Shown one piece after another: positions 31,517-41,782 of a DNA stretch of 64,000 bases. The position numbers were made by a program, and so were the translations under genes. Source of the DNA: Rhodococcus ruber NBRC 15591 (lineage in GTDB: Bacteria > Actinomycetota > Actinomycetes > Mycobacteriales > Mycobacteriaceae); contig NZ_BCXE01000014.1 in NCBI RefSeq assembly GCF_001894945.1, positions 1-64,000 on the forward strand, read 5' to 3'. How positions within the stretch are numbered: the stretch's first letter is position 1; each line of letters starts with the position of its first letter. Below the pieces are notes generated by a model. It searched no databases and was not told where the DNA came from. It saw only the letters and a list, made by a program, of their open reading frames with translations.

Positions 31517-31522
31517 TAGAAT
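31517..31522 (+). promoter_or_regulatory. -10 box of the gcvP riboswitch transcript
   Basis: TAGAAT about 18-20 bases before the first aptamer. A clear -35 is not visible. Confidence 0.5.
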
Positions 31523-31539
31523 CGGGGGTACGTCGCCGC

Positions 31540-31740
31540 CGTGCGGGAGAGTTCCGGACCTGTTCCGGGCGCCGAAGGAGCAGCACCTCCCCGTCAATCT
31601 CTCAGGCATCGAGGACCGTACGGGCACCGACGTCTCTGGAAAGCGGTGGGAGCACCCACCCGCCCACGGGGAAAGGGCCGGTTCGTTCCGGTACCGAATC
31701 TCTCAGGCGCTCGCTCGACGAGCTCGCGACAGAGGGGGAG
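31540..31740 (+). ncRNA. Tandem glycine riboswitch upstream of gcvP
   Basis: Two glycine aptamers in tandem. Each ends in the diagnostic AATCTCTCAGG (31596-31606 and 31697-31707). The first has GGGAGAG, CGCCGAAGGAGCA and a GGACCG...CTCTGGAAAG close. The second has CCCGCCCACGGGGAAAG in place of the usual CGAAGGtGcAA element and closes with GACAGAGG. Gene context (gcvP 56 bases later) fits exactly: glycine binding should switch on glycine cleavage. No separate terminator hairpin with a T run is visible, so control may be at translation or through a GC-rich terminator. Confidence 0.9.
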
Positions 31741-31796
31741 GACACGCACCGTGCGACCCTTGCCCGGATGCGGACCTCCGACCTCAGGGAGTCGCG

Positions 31797-34649
31797 ATGA
31801 CCCATGCTGCCACCCACACCTTCGCCGACCGCCACGTCGGCCCCGACGCGGCGGGACTGCGCCGCATTCTCGACGTCGTCGGCGTCGAATCCCTCGACGA
31901 ACTGGCCGCGAAGGCGGTGCCCGCCGGGATCCTCGACGCGCGGACCGACGGGGTCGCGGACGGACTCGAGTCGCTCGACGCGCCGCTGTCGGAACACGAG
32001 GTGCTGAAGGCCCTGCAGGAACTCGCCGGGCAGAACACCGTCGCGACGTCGATGATCGGTCAGGGGTACTACGGCACGCTGACTCCGCCGGTCCTGCTGC
32101 GCAACATCATCGAGAATCCCGCCTGGTACACGGCATACACCCCGTACCAGCCGGAGATCAGCCAGGGGCGCCTCGAGGCCCTCCTCAACTTCCAGACCAT
32201 GGTCTCGGACCTGACCGGCATGGAGGTCGCCAACTCGTCGATGCTGGACGAGGCGACCGCCGCCGCGGAGGCGATGACGCTGCTCGCGCGCGCCAACCGC
32301 AAGTGCCGGAGCACGCGGGTCGTCGTGGACACCGACGTGTTCGCCCAGACCGCGGCGGTCCTCGCGACCCGCGCGGAACCCCTGGGAATCGAGATCGTCA
32401 CCGCGAATCTCGTCGACGACGGTCTGCCCGAGGGGGAGTTCTTCGGCGTGATCCTGCAGATCCCGGGTGCCTCCGGCCGGGTGTTCGACGCGGGTCCCCT
32501 CGTCGAGGCGGCGCACGAGCGTGGCGCCCTCGTGGCGGTGGGGGCGGACCTGCTGGCCCTGACGCTGCTCACCCCGCCCGGTGAACAGGGCGCGGACGTA
32601 TGCTTCGGCACCACCCAGCGGTTCGGCGTGCCCATGGGATTCGGCGGGCCGCATGCCGGCTATCTCGCGGTGCACGCCGCCCATGCCCGCAACCTGCCTG
32701 GCCGGCTCGTCGGTGTCTCGGTCGACGCCGACGGTTCGCCGGCGTACCGGCTGGCGCTGCAGACGCGTGAGCAGCACATTCGCCGTGAGAAGGCGACCAG
32801 CAATATCTGCACCGCGCAGGTGCTTCTCGCGGTCCTCGCCGCGATGTACGCGTCGTACCACGGCGCCGAAGGCCTGGCCGGGATCGCGACCCGTGTGGCG
32901 GGCCAGGCCGCCCGGCTCGCCGCGTCGCTGCGAGCCGCCGACATCGACGTGGTGCACGACAGCTTCTTCGACACCGTTCTGGTCCGCGTTCCCGGCCGCG
33001 CCGACGCGGTGGTCGCGGCGGCGCTCGAGGCCGGCATCAACGTCCGGCGGGTCGACGACGACCAGGTGGGGGTCTCGTGCGACGAGGCGACCAGCGAGGC
33101 CGATGTGGCTGCAGTTGTTGCCGCGTTCGGGGCGGAGGACACCGCGGCGGAAGCCGCGCCCGCCCTTCCCCGGCACCTCGCGCGCACGAGCGCGTACCTG
33201 GAGCACGAGGCGTTCACCCGGTACCGTACCGAGACCGCGATGATGCGGTACCTGCGCCGCCTGTCGGACATGGACCTCGCGCTCGACCGCACCATGATCC
33301 CGCTGGGTTCGTGCACGATGAAACTCAATGCCGCCGCCGAGATGGAGGCGATCACCTGGCCCGGATTCTCGGCGCTGCATCCGTTCGCCCCCGCGGATCA
33401 GACCGCAGGCATCCGCCGGCTCATCGCGGACCTGGAAGGGTGGCTTGCCGCGGTGACCGGGTACGACGCGGTGAGCCTGCAGCCGAACGCCGGCAGCCAG
33501 GGCGAGTACGCCGGGCTTCTGGCCATCCGCCACTACCATCTGAGCCGGGGCGACGAGCACCGCGACACCTGCCTGATCCCGTCGAGCGCGCACGGCACCA
33601 ACGCGGCCTCCGCGGTCATGGCCGGTATGCGCGTGGAGGTCGTCGCGTGCCGTTCGAACGGTGACGTGGACCTCGACGATCTGCGTGCGAAGATCGCCGA
33701 TCACGCCGAACGTCTCGCCGCGATCATGATCACGTACCCGTCGACCCACGGCGTCTACGAACACGAGATCGCCGACATCTGCGGCGCCGTGCACGACGCC
33801 GGTGGTCAGGTGTACATCGACGGGGCCAACCTGAACGCTCTCGTCGGTCTGGCACGACCCGGCAAGTTCGGCGGCGACGTGAGTCATCTGAACCTGCACA
33901 AGACGTTCTGCATTCCGCACGGCGGGGGCGGTCCCGGGGTGGGGCCGATCGGCGTGCGCGCACACCTGGTGCCGTTCCTGCCCGGACACCCGGCGGAGCC
34001 GGGGCTCGGCGGGGGCGGACCGGTGTCGGCGGCGCCGTTCGGATCGGCGTCCATCCTCCCGATCACGTGGGCGTACATCAAGCTGATGGGGGCGCAGGGC
34101 CTGCGGCGGGCCTCGCTGACCGCGATCGCGTCGGCGAACTACATCGCGCGCCGGCTCGACGAGTACTTTCCCGTCCTGTACACGGGTGAGAACGGCATGG
34201 TGGCGCACGAGTGCATCCTCGATCTGCGGCCCCTGACGAAGGACACGGGCGTCACGGTGGACGACGTCGCCAAGCGTCTGGCGGATTACGGCTTCCACGC
34301 ACCCACCATGAGCTTCCCCGTTGCGGGCACCCTCATGGTCGAACCCACCGAGAGCGAGGACCTGTCCGAGCTCGATGCGTTCATCGACGCGATGATCGCC
34401 ATCCGCGGCGAGATCGACCGCGTCGGGGCAGGGGAGTGGCCGGTGGACGACAACCCGCTGCGCGGGGCGCCGCACACCGCCCAGTGCCTGGTGGGGGAAT
34501 GGATCCACCCCTACAGCCGTGAGATCGCGGTGTATCCACTGGGGCAGACCCGCGCGAAGGTGTGGCCCGCGGTGCGACGCATCGACGGGGCGTACGGGGA
34601 TCGGAACCTTGTGTGCTCGTGCCCGCCGTTGGAGGCGTACAGCAGCTGA
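31797..34649 (+). CDS. gcvP: Glycine dehydrogenase (decarboxylating), P protein
   Basis: 950 residues, full-length single-chain P protein; ATG with CAGGGAG upstream. The PLP-binding Lys is about residue 702 in [32 protein letters not shown] at the start and [31 protein letters not shown] are family hallmarks (only part is needed for identification). It decarboxylates glycine and passes the aminomethyl group to lipoyl-GcvH. Regulated by the preceding tandem riboswitch. Confidence 0.96.
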   Translation: MTHAATHTFADRHVGPDAAGLRRILDVVGVESLDELAAKAVPAGILDARTDGVADGLESLDAPLSEHEVLKALQELAGQNTVATSMIGQGYYGTLTPPVLLRNIIENPAWYTAYTPYQPEISQGRLEALLNFQTMVSDLTGMEVANSSMLDEATAAAEAMTLLARANRKCRSTRVVVDTDVFAQTAAVLATRAEPLGIEIVTANLVDDGLPEGEFFGVILQIPGASGRVFDAGPLVEAAHERGALVAVGADLLALTLLTPPGEQGADVCFGTTQRFGVPMGFGGPHAGYLAVHAAHARNLPGRLVGVSVDADGSPAYRLALQTREQHIRREKATSNICTAQVLLAVLAAMYASYHGAEGLAGIATRVAGQAARLAASLRAADIDVVHDSFFDTVLVRVPGRADAVVAAALEAGINVRRVDDDQVGVSCDEATSEADVAAVVAAFGAEDTAAEAAPALPRHLARTSAYLEHEAFTRYRTETAMMRYLRRLSDMDLALDRTMIPLGSCTMKLNAAAEMEAITWPGFSALHPFAPADQTAGIRRLIADLEGWLAAVTGYDAVSLQPNAGSQGEYAGLLAIRHYHLSRGDEHRDTCLIPSSAHGTNAASAVMAGMRVEVVACRSNGDVDLDDLRAKIADHAERLAAIMITYPSTHGVYEHEIADICGAVHDAGGQVYIDGANLNALVGLARPGKFGGDVSHLNLHKTFCIPHGGGGPGVGPIGVRAHLVPFLPGHPAEPGLGGGGPVSAAPFGSASILPITWAYIKLMGAQGLRRASLTAIASANYIARRLDEYFPVLYTGENGMVAHECILDLRPLTKDTGVTVDDVAKRLADYGFHAPTMSFPVAGTLMVEPTESEDLSELDAFIDAMIAIRGEIDRVGAGEWPVDDNPLRGAPHTAQCLVGEWIHPYSREIAVYPLGQTRAKVWPAVRRIDGAYGDRNLVCSCPPLEAYSS

Positions 34650-34654
34650 GTGAG

Positions 34655-34694
34655 TTCTCGGGGGTGAGCCGCCGGAGCGGCTCACCCCCGAGAA
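34655..34694. terminator. Bidirectional hairpin terminator between gcvP and the phosphoesterase gene
   Basis: A 17-bp perfect stem (TTCTCGGGGGTGAGCCG with its complement) and six-base loop, five bases after gcvP. It lies between convergent genes and can serve both. No strong T run on the + side. Confidence 0.7.
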
Positions 34695-34790
34695 TCAGAC
34701 CAAAATATTCCGAGCCATACGGAACATATTAAATAACCGAACATCCCGGAACGGCAACCCTCCAACACCCGACCCCAAACTCGAGGACGG

Positions 34791-35945
34791 TCAGACGGTC
34801 CCTACGGTCAGTTCGAGAATCGCCACTTCCGGAGGGGTGGCGATGCGGACCGGCGGCCCCCAGGCACCGGTACCGCGGGAGGTGTAGACGAGCGTGTCTC
34901 CGAACCGGTCGAGACCCGTCACCGTCGGCTGCTGCAGGGGCACGACGTATCCGAGCGGCCACATCTGTCCGCCGTGCGTGTGCCCGGACAACTGCAGATC
35001 GATGCCGTGCTCGCGCGCCTCGAACACGTGGCGAGGCTGGTGGGCGGCCAGGAGAACGAAGCGTTCGGGATCGCGGTCCTGCAGTGCCGCGGTCAGGTCC
35101 GCGTCGTTCGGGGCCGGCGCAGAATAGTCGTGGATGCCGGCGAGATCGATCGCGTCGCCGCCGCGCTCGAGGGTCACTCGCTCGTTGCGGAGGGTGCGTA
35201 CACCGAGGGTTTCCCAGAAATCCAGCCAGGACATCGCGTCGTCGGCGTAGTACTCGTGATTTCCGCTGACGCCGTAGACCCCGAGCGGGGCACGCAGGTC
35301 CGCGAGAGGCGCCAGGTCGGGTCCGACGAGGGCGATGGTGCCGTCGGTGAGGTCTCCGCCGAGCACGATCAGGTCCGGCCGCTGTGCGTTCACGAGGTCC
35401 ACTGCGCGGCGGGTGAACTCGCGGCCGCGGGACGGGCCGACGTGCAGGTCGGTGACGAGGGCGACGCGCAGCCCGTCGAATCCGGCCGGGAGCCGGCGCA
35501 GCGGGATCCGGGTGTGCACGAGCCGGGGCCGAGCGGCCTCGACCGTGCCGTAGCCGACGGCGGCGACCGCTGCGACGGTCAGCGCGCCCGTCGCGACCTG
35601 CAGAGCGCGCCGCCGGGAAGAATCCGGCGGATGGGCGGCGTCTCGACGGAAGCGGCGTACCGCTCGCGCTGCGAGGGACACGATCCCGATCAGGAGCGTG
35701 CCGAGGACCAGGTACAGCACTACTGCGAGCCAGGTCCAGCCGAGGAATCCGAACGGGCGGGCCCAGCGCGGGTCGAGTGAGGTGCCGCTCTGCGCACCGA
35801 TCAGCGCGACGACGAGGAGGACGCCGAGCGCGGTGTTCGCGGCGATCGCCGCGCGCCCGCGCAGACCGGGGGCACGGACGAGGCGGCGGTGGAGCCAGAA
35901 GGTGACGAGGGCGAGGAACGTCCCCGCGACGAGTAGCCGGATCAC
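34791..35945 (-). CDS. Membrane-anchored calcineurin-like metallophosphoesterase
   Basis: 384 residues from GTG. Three to four N-terminal transmembrane helices (about 1-20, 32-52, 68-95, 113-133) precede a metallophosphatase domain with all metal motifs: VTDLHVGPSRG, GGDLTDG, GNHEYY and SGHTHGGQMWPLG. This is the YkuE/YaeI-type class that acts on phospholipid-linked pyrophosphates such as UDP-diacylglucosamine or similar; the substrate here is unknown. The domain follows the last helix. Confidence 0.85.
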   Translation of the reverse strand: MIRLLVAGTFLALVTFWLHRRLVRAPGLRGRAAIAANTALGVLLVVALIGAQSGTSLDPRWARPFGFLGWTWLAVVLYLVLGTLLIGIVSLAARAVRRFRRDAAHPPDSSRRRALQVATGALTVAAVAAVGYGTVEAARPRLVHTRIPLRRLPAGFDGLRVALVTDLHVGPSRGREFTRRAVDLVNAQRPDLIVLGGDLTDGTIALVGPDLAPLADLRAPLGVYGVSGNHEYYADDAMSWLDFWETLGVRTLRNERVTLERGGDAIDLAGIHDYSAPAPNDADLTAALQDRDPERFVLLAAHQPRHVFEAREHGIDLQLSGHTHGGQMWPLGYVVPLQQPTVTGLDRFGDTLVYTSRGTGAWGPPVRIATPPEVAILELTVGTV

Positions 35946-35949
35946 GGTG

Positions 35950-37725
35950 TCAGGACATCAGCTTTCGGAGGGCGGGGGCGAGTTCGGGCCCGTCGGTCGT
36001 GGTGACGGAGACGAGCGCGCCGCCGGTGCGGTCGGCGAGGGTCTGCAGGGTGTTGCGGTCGGTGTCGTCGCCGAGGGTCACGACGTCGATCCGGACGGGC
36101 CGGTCGGGGTCGCCGGCGGCGGTGACGAGGTCGAGGATGCGCTGGCGGGTGGTGTCGTCGTCGTTGGCACTGTCGGTGATCAGGAGGACGGAGTTGGGCT
36201 GCCCGGGCGTGAAGTTTCGGACGGCGTCGACGTAGGCGGCGGCCAGGGACCGGTAGACGGCGGAACCGTCGGTGGTACGGGTGCCGCTCAGGGCGGTGGT
36301 CAGAGCGGTGCGGTGGTCCGCGGTGAGTGCGCCGCGTGCCACCGTGGTGCGGTACGGGGTGGTGCCGTCGAGGTCGTCGGCGAAGACCCACAGGGCGAGG
36401 TTCGAGGCGTCCGGTGACCGGTCCACGTGCTGGTCCAGGGCGGCGGCGAGGTGGGCGAGACGGGTGTCGTCGCCTTCGACGGTTCCCATGGACGTGGAGG
36501 TGTCGAGAAGGATCGTGGTGGTGCGGGGTGCCACCGGTGCGCGCCGGTGGTCCAGGAGGATGTCGGCCACGGCCGGGTCGGCGCGGTTCAGGGTCTGTTC
36601 GATGCGGGGGAAGGGCACCGCGTCGCTACGGGGTGCGGGCTGACCGTCGACCCGGAAACCGGCGTCGGCCAGGGCGCGGGCGGCGGCGGGTTCGCGGAGA
36701 TAGCCGGTCAGTTCGGCGGCGGCGCGCGAGAGCGTCTCGTCGACCCACGGGGCGTCGACCACGGCGGCGGGGAAGTCGGCGGTGGGAGTGGGACCGGTGG
36801 GGACGAATTCGGCGAGGCCGGCGGCGCCGCCGGACGTGACTGCTGTGTGCAGCTGTTGCTCGGTGATCGGTACGGCGTGCACCGTGCCGTCGGCGCCGGG
36901 CGCGTCGGCGAGGGTGTCCAGGGCTGCGGCGGTGGTCGGTCCGGCGCCGGCTCCGAGGGCGTCGGCGCCGAGCGCGAGGGTCCCGACCGCGGAGGTGGTT
37001 GCCGGGGAGGCGGCTTGTTCGGCGGTCAGGGGGCCGGGTCCGGCGTCGGTGACTGCGGCGGCGACGGCCTCGAGGGCGGGTGTGGTGGCGTCGGCGTCGG
37101 GGCCGGTGGGCAGGGCGAGACGGAGGCCGGTCCAGCCGTCGAGGCCCAGACCGGCGAGGATGCTGCCGTCGGACTGGAGGGAGGGCAGCTGACGCCATGC
37201 GGTGTTTGCGGCGTCGAGGGCACGCCCGAGTGCGGTGGGGACGGCCAGCACGATCGGGGAGGTGGCGAGGGAGCGGGACTGTCCGTCGAGGGCCTGTGCC
37301 GCGCGCGCGGTGGCGTCGCTGCTGAAGGGGACCCAGAGGGCGGGTGGGGGCCCGAGGGCGGGGTCCCAGCGGGGGTCGGCGGCTGAGGCGTCTGCGGCGG
37401 CGGTGAGGGCGGTGGTGGCCGGGGTGGTGGCGACGGCGGTGACGCGCACGTCGATGCAGTGGTCGCGGACGACCGGGCGGGTGTCGGTGACCCAGCGGGC
37501 GGCGAGGGCGGTCAGTGTGGGGGCGACGGCGGGATCCGCGGCGACGTCGAGAAGCGCGTCACCTTCGACGCAGGTCTGTGCGGCTTCGGTCGCCTGCTCG
37601 TCGATGCGTTCGCGCAGGCGGAACCAGCCGACGACGGCGAGGACGAGGACGAGTGCCACGGCGACGGCAACGATCGGGCCCTTGCTCACACCTCTGGCGC
37701 CGCCCGTTCCGCGATGTCGACCCAC
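35950..37725 (-). CDS. Membrane-anchored substrate-binding-like plus VWA-domain protein
   Basis: 591 residues. An N-terminal transmembrane anchor (about 16-36: PIVAVAVALVLVLAVVGWF) leads to an extracellular region resembling an extracellular solute-binding fold (VFS-like ALWVPFSSDATA; SPIVLAVPTALG). A C-terminal VWA domain (about 395-585) has intact MIDAS LLDTSTSMG, with DSANDDDTTRQR later. The strong Asp/Thr/Ala bias is high even for the genome. Function unknown; VWA domains mediate metal-dependent protein contacts. It is followed 4 bp later by the phosphoesterase, probably one operon. Confidence 0.78.
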   Translation of the reverse strand: MGRHRGTGGARGVSKGPIVAVAVALVLVLAVVGWFRLRERIDEQATEAAQTCVEGDALLDVAADPAVAPTLTALAARWVTDTRPVVRDHCIDVRVTAVATTPATTALTAAADASAADPRWDPALGPPPALWVPFSSDATARAAQALDGQSRSLATSPIVLAVPTALGRALDAANTAWRQLPSLQSDGSILAGLGLDGWTGLRLALPTGPDADATTPALEAVAAAVTDAGPGPLTAEQAASPATTSAVGTLALGADALGAGAGPTTAAALDTLADAPGADGTVHAVPITEQQLHTAVTSGGAAGLAEFVPTGPTPTADFPAAVVDAPWVDETLSRAAAELTGYLREPAAARALADAGFRVDGQPAPRSDAVPFPRIEQTLNRADPAVADILLDHRRAPVAPRTTTILLDTSTSMGTVEGDDTRLAHLAAALDQHVDRSPDASNLALWVFADDLDGTTPYRTTVARGALTADHRTALTTALSGTRTTDGSAVYRSLAAAYVDAVRNFTPGQPNSVLLITDSANDDDTTRQRILDLVTAAGDPDRPVRIDVVTLGDDTDRNTLQTLADRTGGALVSVTTTDGPELAPALRKLMS

Positions 37726-37792
37726 GTGTTTCCTGCCTGTCGTCGTGTCTGCCCGCCGTCGTTCCCGGAGTCTAGTGATCGGCTGTGAGACG

Positions 37793-37829
37793 CCACGGCC
37801 CCCGATCCACCGTGGATCGGGGGCCGTGG
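37793..37829. terminator. Perfect 18-bp hairpin downstream of glcB
   Basis: Arms CCACGGCCCCCGATCCAC and its complement, separated by a single central base, lie eight bases past the glcB stop on the - strand. A strong terminator without a T run, as is common in actinobacteria. Confidence 0.7.
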
Positions 37830-37836
37830 CTGGGGG

Positions 37837-40029
37837 TCAGGCTCGGCGGCCGTGGGCGGCCTTGAATTCGAGGCGGCGCCGGTGCAGGATCGGCTCGGTG
37901 TAGCCGCTGGGCTGGGTGGTGCCTTCGAGGATCAGTTCCTTGGCGGCCTGGAAGGCGATGCTGGAATCGAAGTCCGGGGCCATCGGCAGGTAGGTCGGGT
38001 CGCCGGCGTTCTGCCGGTCGACGACCGGTGCCATGCGCTGCAGGGCGCCGACGACGTCGTCGGCGGTGACGATGCCGTGGTGGATCCAGTTGGCGAGCAG
38101 CTGGCTGGAGATGCGCAGGGTGGCGCGGTCCTCCATGAGGGCGATGTCGTGGATGTCGGGCACCTTCGAGCAGCCGACGCCCTGGGAGATCCACCGCACG
38201 ACGTAGCCGAGGATGGACTGGCAGTTGTTGTCGAGCTCCTCACGCTTTTCCTCGTCGCTCCAGTCGGTGGACGGGGCGAGCGGGATGGTGAGGATGTCGT
38301 CGACGGTGGCGCGGCGCGTGCCCTTCAGCTCGTCCTGCACGGCGAACACGTCGACCTGGTGGTAGTGGGTGGCGTGCAGGGTGGCGCCGGTGGGCGAGGG
38401 CACCCAGGCGGTGTTGGCGCCGGCGCGGGGCTGGCCGATCTTCTGTTCGAGCATGTCGGCCATGAGGTCGGTCATCGCCCACATGCCCTTGCCGATCTGG
38501 GCCTTGCCCTGCAGCCCGCACGCGAGGCCGGTGTCGACGTTCCAGTCCTCGTAGGCCGAGATCCACTTCTGCTTCTTCATCTCGGCCTTGCGGACCATGG
38601 CGCCGGCCTCCATGGAGGTGTGGATCTCGTCGCCGGTGCGGTCGAGGAAGCCAGTGTTGATGAACACCACGCGTTCGCTGGCTTCCTTGATGCAGGCCTT
38701 CAGGTTGACGGTGGTGCGGCGTTCCTCGTCCATGATGCCGACCTTGAGGGTGTTGGCCGGCAGGCCCAGGACCTCTTCGACCCGGCCGAACAGTTCGGTG
38801 GTGAAGGCGACTTCTTCGGGGCCGTGCTGTTTGGGCTTGACGATGTAGATCGAGCCGGTGCGGGAGTTGATCAGCGGCCCGGTCGCGTTGCCGACGGACA
38901 GGCCGTGCACGGCGGCGAGGCTGGTGATCAGCGCGTCGAGGATGCCCTCGGGGACCTCGTTGCCCTCGGAGTCGAGCACGGCGGGGTTGGTCATGAGGTG
39001 ACCGACGTTGCGGACGAACAGCAGCGATCGGCCGTGCAGGGTGAGGTCGGAGCCGTCGGGGGCGGTGTAGACGCGGTCGGCGTCGAGGGAGCGGGTGAAG
39101 GACTTGCCGCCCTTGGAGATCTCCTCGGCGAGGTCGCCGCGGTTGAGGCCGAGCCAGTTGCGGTAGCCGATGACCTTGTCCTCGGCGTCGACGGCGGCGA
39201 CCGAGTCTTCGAAGTCCATGATGGTGGTGACCGCGGATTCGAGGACGACGTCCTTCACCCCGGCGGCGTCGGTGCTGCCGATCGGGGAATCCGGGTCGAT
39301 CTGGATTTCGACGTGCAGGCCGTGGTTGCGCAGCAGCACCGCGGTAGGGGCGGTCTTGTCGCCGAGGTAGCCGGCGAACTTCTCCGGCTGGGCCAGGGTG
39401 GTGGTCGTGCCGTCGCCGAGTTCGATCTTCAGCTCGGCGCCGTCGACGAAGTACCGGGTGGAGTCGGTGTGCGAGCCGGTGGCGAGGGCGGCGGCGGTGT
39501 CGAGGAAGTCGCGGGCCCAGGCGATGACCTTGTCGCCGCGCACCTTGTTGTAGCCGGTGCCCTTCTCGGCGCCGCCTTCTTCGGAGATGGCGTCGGTGCC
39601 GTAGAGGGCGTCGTAGAGCGAGCCCCAGCGGGCGTTGGAGGCGTTGAGGGCGAAGCGGGCGTTGAGAACCGGCACCACCAGCTGCGGTCCGGCGGTGGTG
39701 GCGATCTCGGCGTCGACGCCTGCGGTGGTGACCTGGAAGTCGGCGGGCTCGGGGACGAGGTAGCCGATGTCCTGGAGGAACGCCTTGTAGGCCGCGGCGT
39801 CGTGCGCCTGGCCCTTGCGGTCGCGGTGCCAGGTGTCGATCTGTGCCTGCAGCTCGTCCCTCGTGGCGAGCAGGGCGCGGTTGCGGGGGGCGAGATCGTG
39901 GATCACCTTGTCCGCGCCGGCCCAGAACTCGGCCGCGTCCACCCCGGTGCCGGGGATCGCCTCGTCGACGACGAAGTCGTAGAGCACCTTGGCGACCTGG
40001 AGTCCACCGACTTGCACGCGTTCAGTCAT
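37837..40029 (-). CDS. glcB: Malate synthase G
   Basis: 730 residues, starting at [20 protein letters not shown] with AGGCAGG upstream; a 24-residue upstream extension lacks support. Family landmarks: [48 protein letters not shown] and [19 protein letters not shown], which contains the glyoxylate/Mg2+ site. It condenses glyoxylate with acetyl-CoA to malate in the glyoxylate shunt. The mycobacterial equivalent is Rv1837c. It lies near gcvP and garA as in mycobacteria. Confidence 0.96.
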   Translation of the reverse strand: MTERVQVGGLQVAKVLYDFVVDEAIPGTGVDAAEFWAGADKVIHDLAPRNRALLATRDELQAQIDTWHRDRKGQAHDAAAYKAFLQDIGYLVPEPADFQVTTAGVDAEIATTAGPQLVVPVLNARFALNASNARWGSLYDALYGTDAISEEGGAEKGTGYNKVRGDKVIAWARDFLDTAAALATGSHTDSTRYFVDGAELKIELGDGTTTTLAQPEKFAGYLGDKTAPTAVLLRNHGLHVEIQIDPDSPIGSTDAAGVKDVVLESAVTTIMDFEDSVAAVDAEDKVIGYRNWLGLNRGDLAEEISKGGKSFTRSLDADRVYTAPDGSDLTLHGRSLLFVRNVGHLMTNPAVLDSEGNEVPEGILDALITSLAAVHGLSVGNATGPLINSRTGSIYIVKPKQHGPEEVAFTTELFGRVEEVLGLPANTLKVGIMDEERRTTVNLKACIKEASERVVFINTGFLDRTGDEIHTSMEAGAMVRKAEMKKQKWISAYEDWNVDTGLACGLQGKAQIGKGMWAMTDLMADMLEQKIGQPRAGANTAWVPSPTGATLHATHYHQVDVFAVQDELKGTRRATVDDILTIPLAPSTDWSDEEKREELDNNCQSILGYVVRWISQGVGCSKVPDIHDIALMEDRATLRISSQLLANWIHHGIVTADDVVGALQRMAPVVDRQNAGDPTYLPMAPDFDSSIAFQAAKELILEGTTQPSGYTEPILHRRRLEFKAAHGRRA

Positions 40030-40171
40030 TACCTGCCTCACTCTTTCCGGGACCTGTGCGCTCGCGTCGGCGGCGCCGACGGGCAGCACGACGAACAGCA
40101 CTCACGTTACCCGCCGGTAGTTTCGGGCAGGCCGGTTCGACCCGCCGCCGGGGCGGTACATCGATTCAGCA

Positions 40172-40300
40172 GCTCCTCTCCAGGGCCGCGGCGCGATGGT
40201 GAGCGCCGACCGCTCGCGGGCGTACTGTGCGCGCCCGGAAGCGGTCTCGATCGTGATCGGCGAGTAGCCGCAATCGCTCAGATCATACGGGGTGGTCCGC
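40172..40300 (-). pseudogene. Decayed C-terminal fragment of a paralogue of the 46527-47414 gene
   Basis: Read leftward from 40300, the DNA encodes RTTPYDLSDCGYSPITIE, then TASGRAQYARERSAL. This aligns with RASPYDLSDHGYRPIRIE and TPRGRAEYVRGQTEL in the C-terminal quarter of the protein at 46527-47414, about 20 identities in 32 positions without gaps. There is no start codon, no upstream homology and no matching end. It lies between glcB and the flavoprotein gene, at the opposite end of the accessory cassette from the intact copy. Confidence 0.75.
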
Positions 40301-40304
40301 GACC

Positions 40305-40341
40305 CCGGCCCGCCCGGGCGGGCCGGGCGGGCCGGGCGGCC
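40305..40341 (-). terminator. GC-only palindrome and GGGCGGGCC tandem repeat after the flavoprotein gene
   Basis: GGCCCGCCC/GGGCGGGCC forms a perfect palindrome at 40307-40324, and GGGCGGGCC is repeated two and a half times. It lies just past the flavoprotein stop and probably acts as its terminator. Confidence 0.45.
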
Positions 40342-40347
40342 GCGCAG

Positions 40348-41748
40348 TCACGCCGCCTGCCGGGCGTCGTCGAGCAGTCCGGTGAGGTTGGCGAGGGCGG
40401 GCCGGACGTGCGTGGCGAATCGTCTCGTCGCTTCCCGGACGAGGGGCCGGTCGGCGCGGTGCCGGAGTCCCCGGGACGTGTTGAGGCGGGAACGCTCGAG
40501 CCAGTCCGCCATGTCCGGTTCCTTCGACCATGCGTACTCGGCGTTCGTCTCGACGAGCGTTCCGCGGATCCAGTCGAGGGGGACGTCCGGTAGCCGGTTC
40601 GGTGGGCAGAGCCGGTTCTTCTCGGCCGGGTCCCGGCCGGTGGCCTCCACGAATCCGACGAGGGCGGCATTGAACGGGACGAGCCCCGTGCGGACGGGCT
40701 GCAACGTGATACGGCCCTCCTCGAAGATCGGGACGGCCGGTGCCGGGTTCAGGCCCGGGGCGGCGCAGTGGACGTGGAGGTGACCGGGCCCGGTACGGAT
40801 CGTTCCGTGGTCGAGCACGATCGTGTCGTGTTCGATGCGTCGCACGTGCCCGAGCCGGACGACGTCCTCGATGCGGCGGAGCTGCTCGAGTTCGGCGGTG
40901 CTGACGGTCGGCCCCTTGTACATGGTGGGGAGGACGTGCTCGTCGACGCGCAGCAGCTGTTCGCTCGCCTCGAGCCGGGCGAACAGCTCGGCCGGCGTCC
41001 TCGCCCGGGCGGCGGCTTCCATCTGCCGGGCCAGTCCCTCGATCAAGTCGTCGACCAGTTCACCGCCCTGGGCGAACCGTCGGTTGCGCAGCCACGCCTC
41101 CCGGGGTTTGACCCACTGGATCGCGTCCGGGGGCAGGCCGAGCTGCAGCAGCCACAGGCACGCGTCCATCGCGGTCTTGCCCGCCCCGATGATCACGTAC
41201 CGTTCGGGCGGTTCGGCCACGCGCGCAAGGGCGTCGACGGGGACGCAGCGGACGCCGGGGGCCACGTCGAACGGTGGTGTGAACGTGGCGGGTATCGCAG
41301 GCTCGAGGTAGGTGGCGTCGACGAGGGCGGTGCGGACCTCCACCTCGTACCGGTCGGTGGAGATCCGGGAGACGAAGCGATGGTCACCGACGTATTCGCT
41401 CATGGGGAAGTAGCGCACCGCTCCGGATGTCAGCAGATTGCTGCGCATGACACGGTCGAAGTATGCACAGATCTCCGGTGCGCTCGCCTGTTCGTACATG
41501 CCTCGGTTCGGGCCGGTGCGGTCGATGACGTCCGTCCCGAGCGGCAGCGAGTTCACGCCGTAGTACGCGGACGGCTGGTGCAGCCGCACGAACGGGTAGG
41601 CCTCGTTCCAGTGCCCGCCCGGGGCGTGACGCCGGTCCACCATGACGACGTCGGTGTCGGAATCGGTGATCAATGCGTCCGCGAACGCCATGCCGGCCGC
41701 GCCGCAGCCGATCACCAGATAGTCCGCTTCCAGCCTGTGCGTGGGCAT
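40348..41748 (-). CDS. FAD/NAD(P)-binding flavoprotein (monooxygenase-like)
   Basis: 466 residues from ATG. An N-terminal Rossmann motif for FAD (YLVIGCGAAGMAFADAL, residues about 10-26), a GGHWNEAYPFVRLHQPSAYYG region as in flavin monooxygenases, and a second dinucleotide site (YVIIGAGKTAMDACLWLL, about 188-205). The canonical Baeyer-Villiger fingerprint is not complete. It is likely a NAD(P)H-dependent oxygenase or oxidoreductase of unknown substrate. It is followed after 34 bases (upstream on this strand) by a BBE-type oxidase, so the two probably act in one pathway. Confidence 0.78.
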   Translation of the reverse strand: MPTHRLEADYLVIGCGAAGMAFADALITDSDTDVVMVDRRHAPGGHWNEAYPFVRLHQPSAYYGVNSLPLGTDVIDRTGPNRGMYEQASAPEICAYFDRVMRSNLLTSGAVRYFPMSEYVGDHRFVSRISTDRYEVEVRTALVDATYLEPAIPATFTPPFDVAPGVRCVPVDALARVAEPPERYVIIGAGKTAMDACLWLLQLGLPPDAIQWVKPREAWLRNRRFAQGGELVDDLIEGLARQMEAAARARTPAELFARLEASEQLLRVDEHVLPTMYKGPTVSTAELEQLRRIEDVVRLGHVRRIEHDTIVLDHGTIRTGPGHLHVHCAAPGLNPAPAVPIFEEGRITLQPVRTGLVPFNAALVGFVEATGRDPAEKNRLCPPNRLPDVPLDWIRGTLVETNAEYAWSKEPDMADWLERSRLNTSRGLRHRADRPLVREATRRFATHVRPALANLTGLLDDARQAA

Positions 41749-41782
41749 AGTCCGTTCCTCTCCGGGCGGGTACGGTTCCGGG

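Noticed and set aside
31602-34685. 1027-codon open frame on the - strand opposite gcvP
   Set aside because: It is an antisense by-product of high third-position GC; gcvP is a complete recognised enzyme on the + strand.
37852-40593. 913-codon open frame opposite malate synthase
   Set aside because: Antisense shadow of glcB, running on into non-coding DNA.
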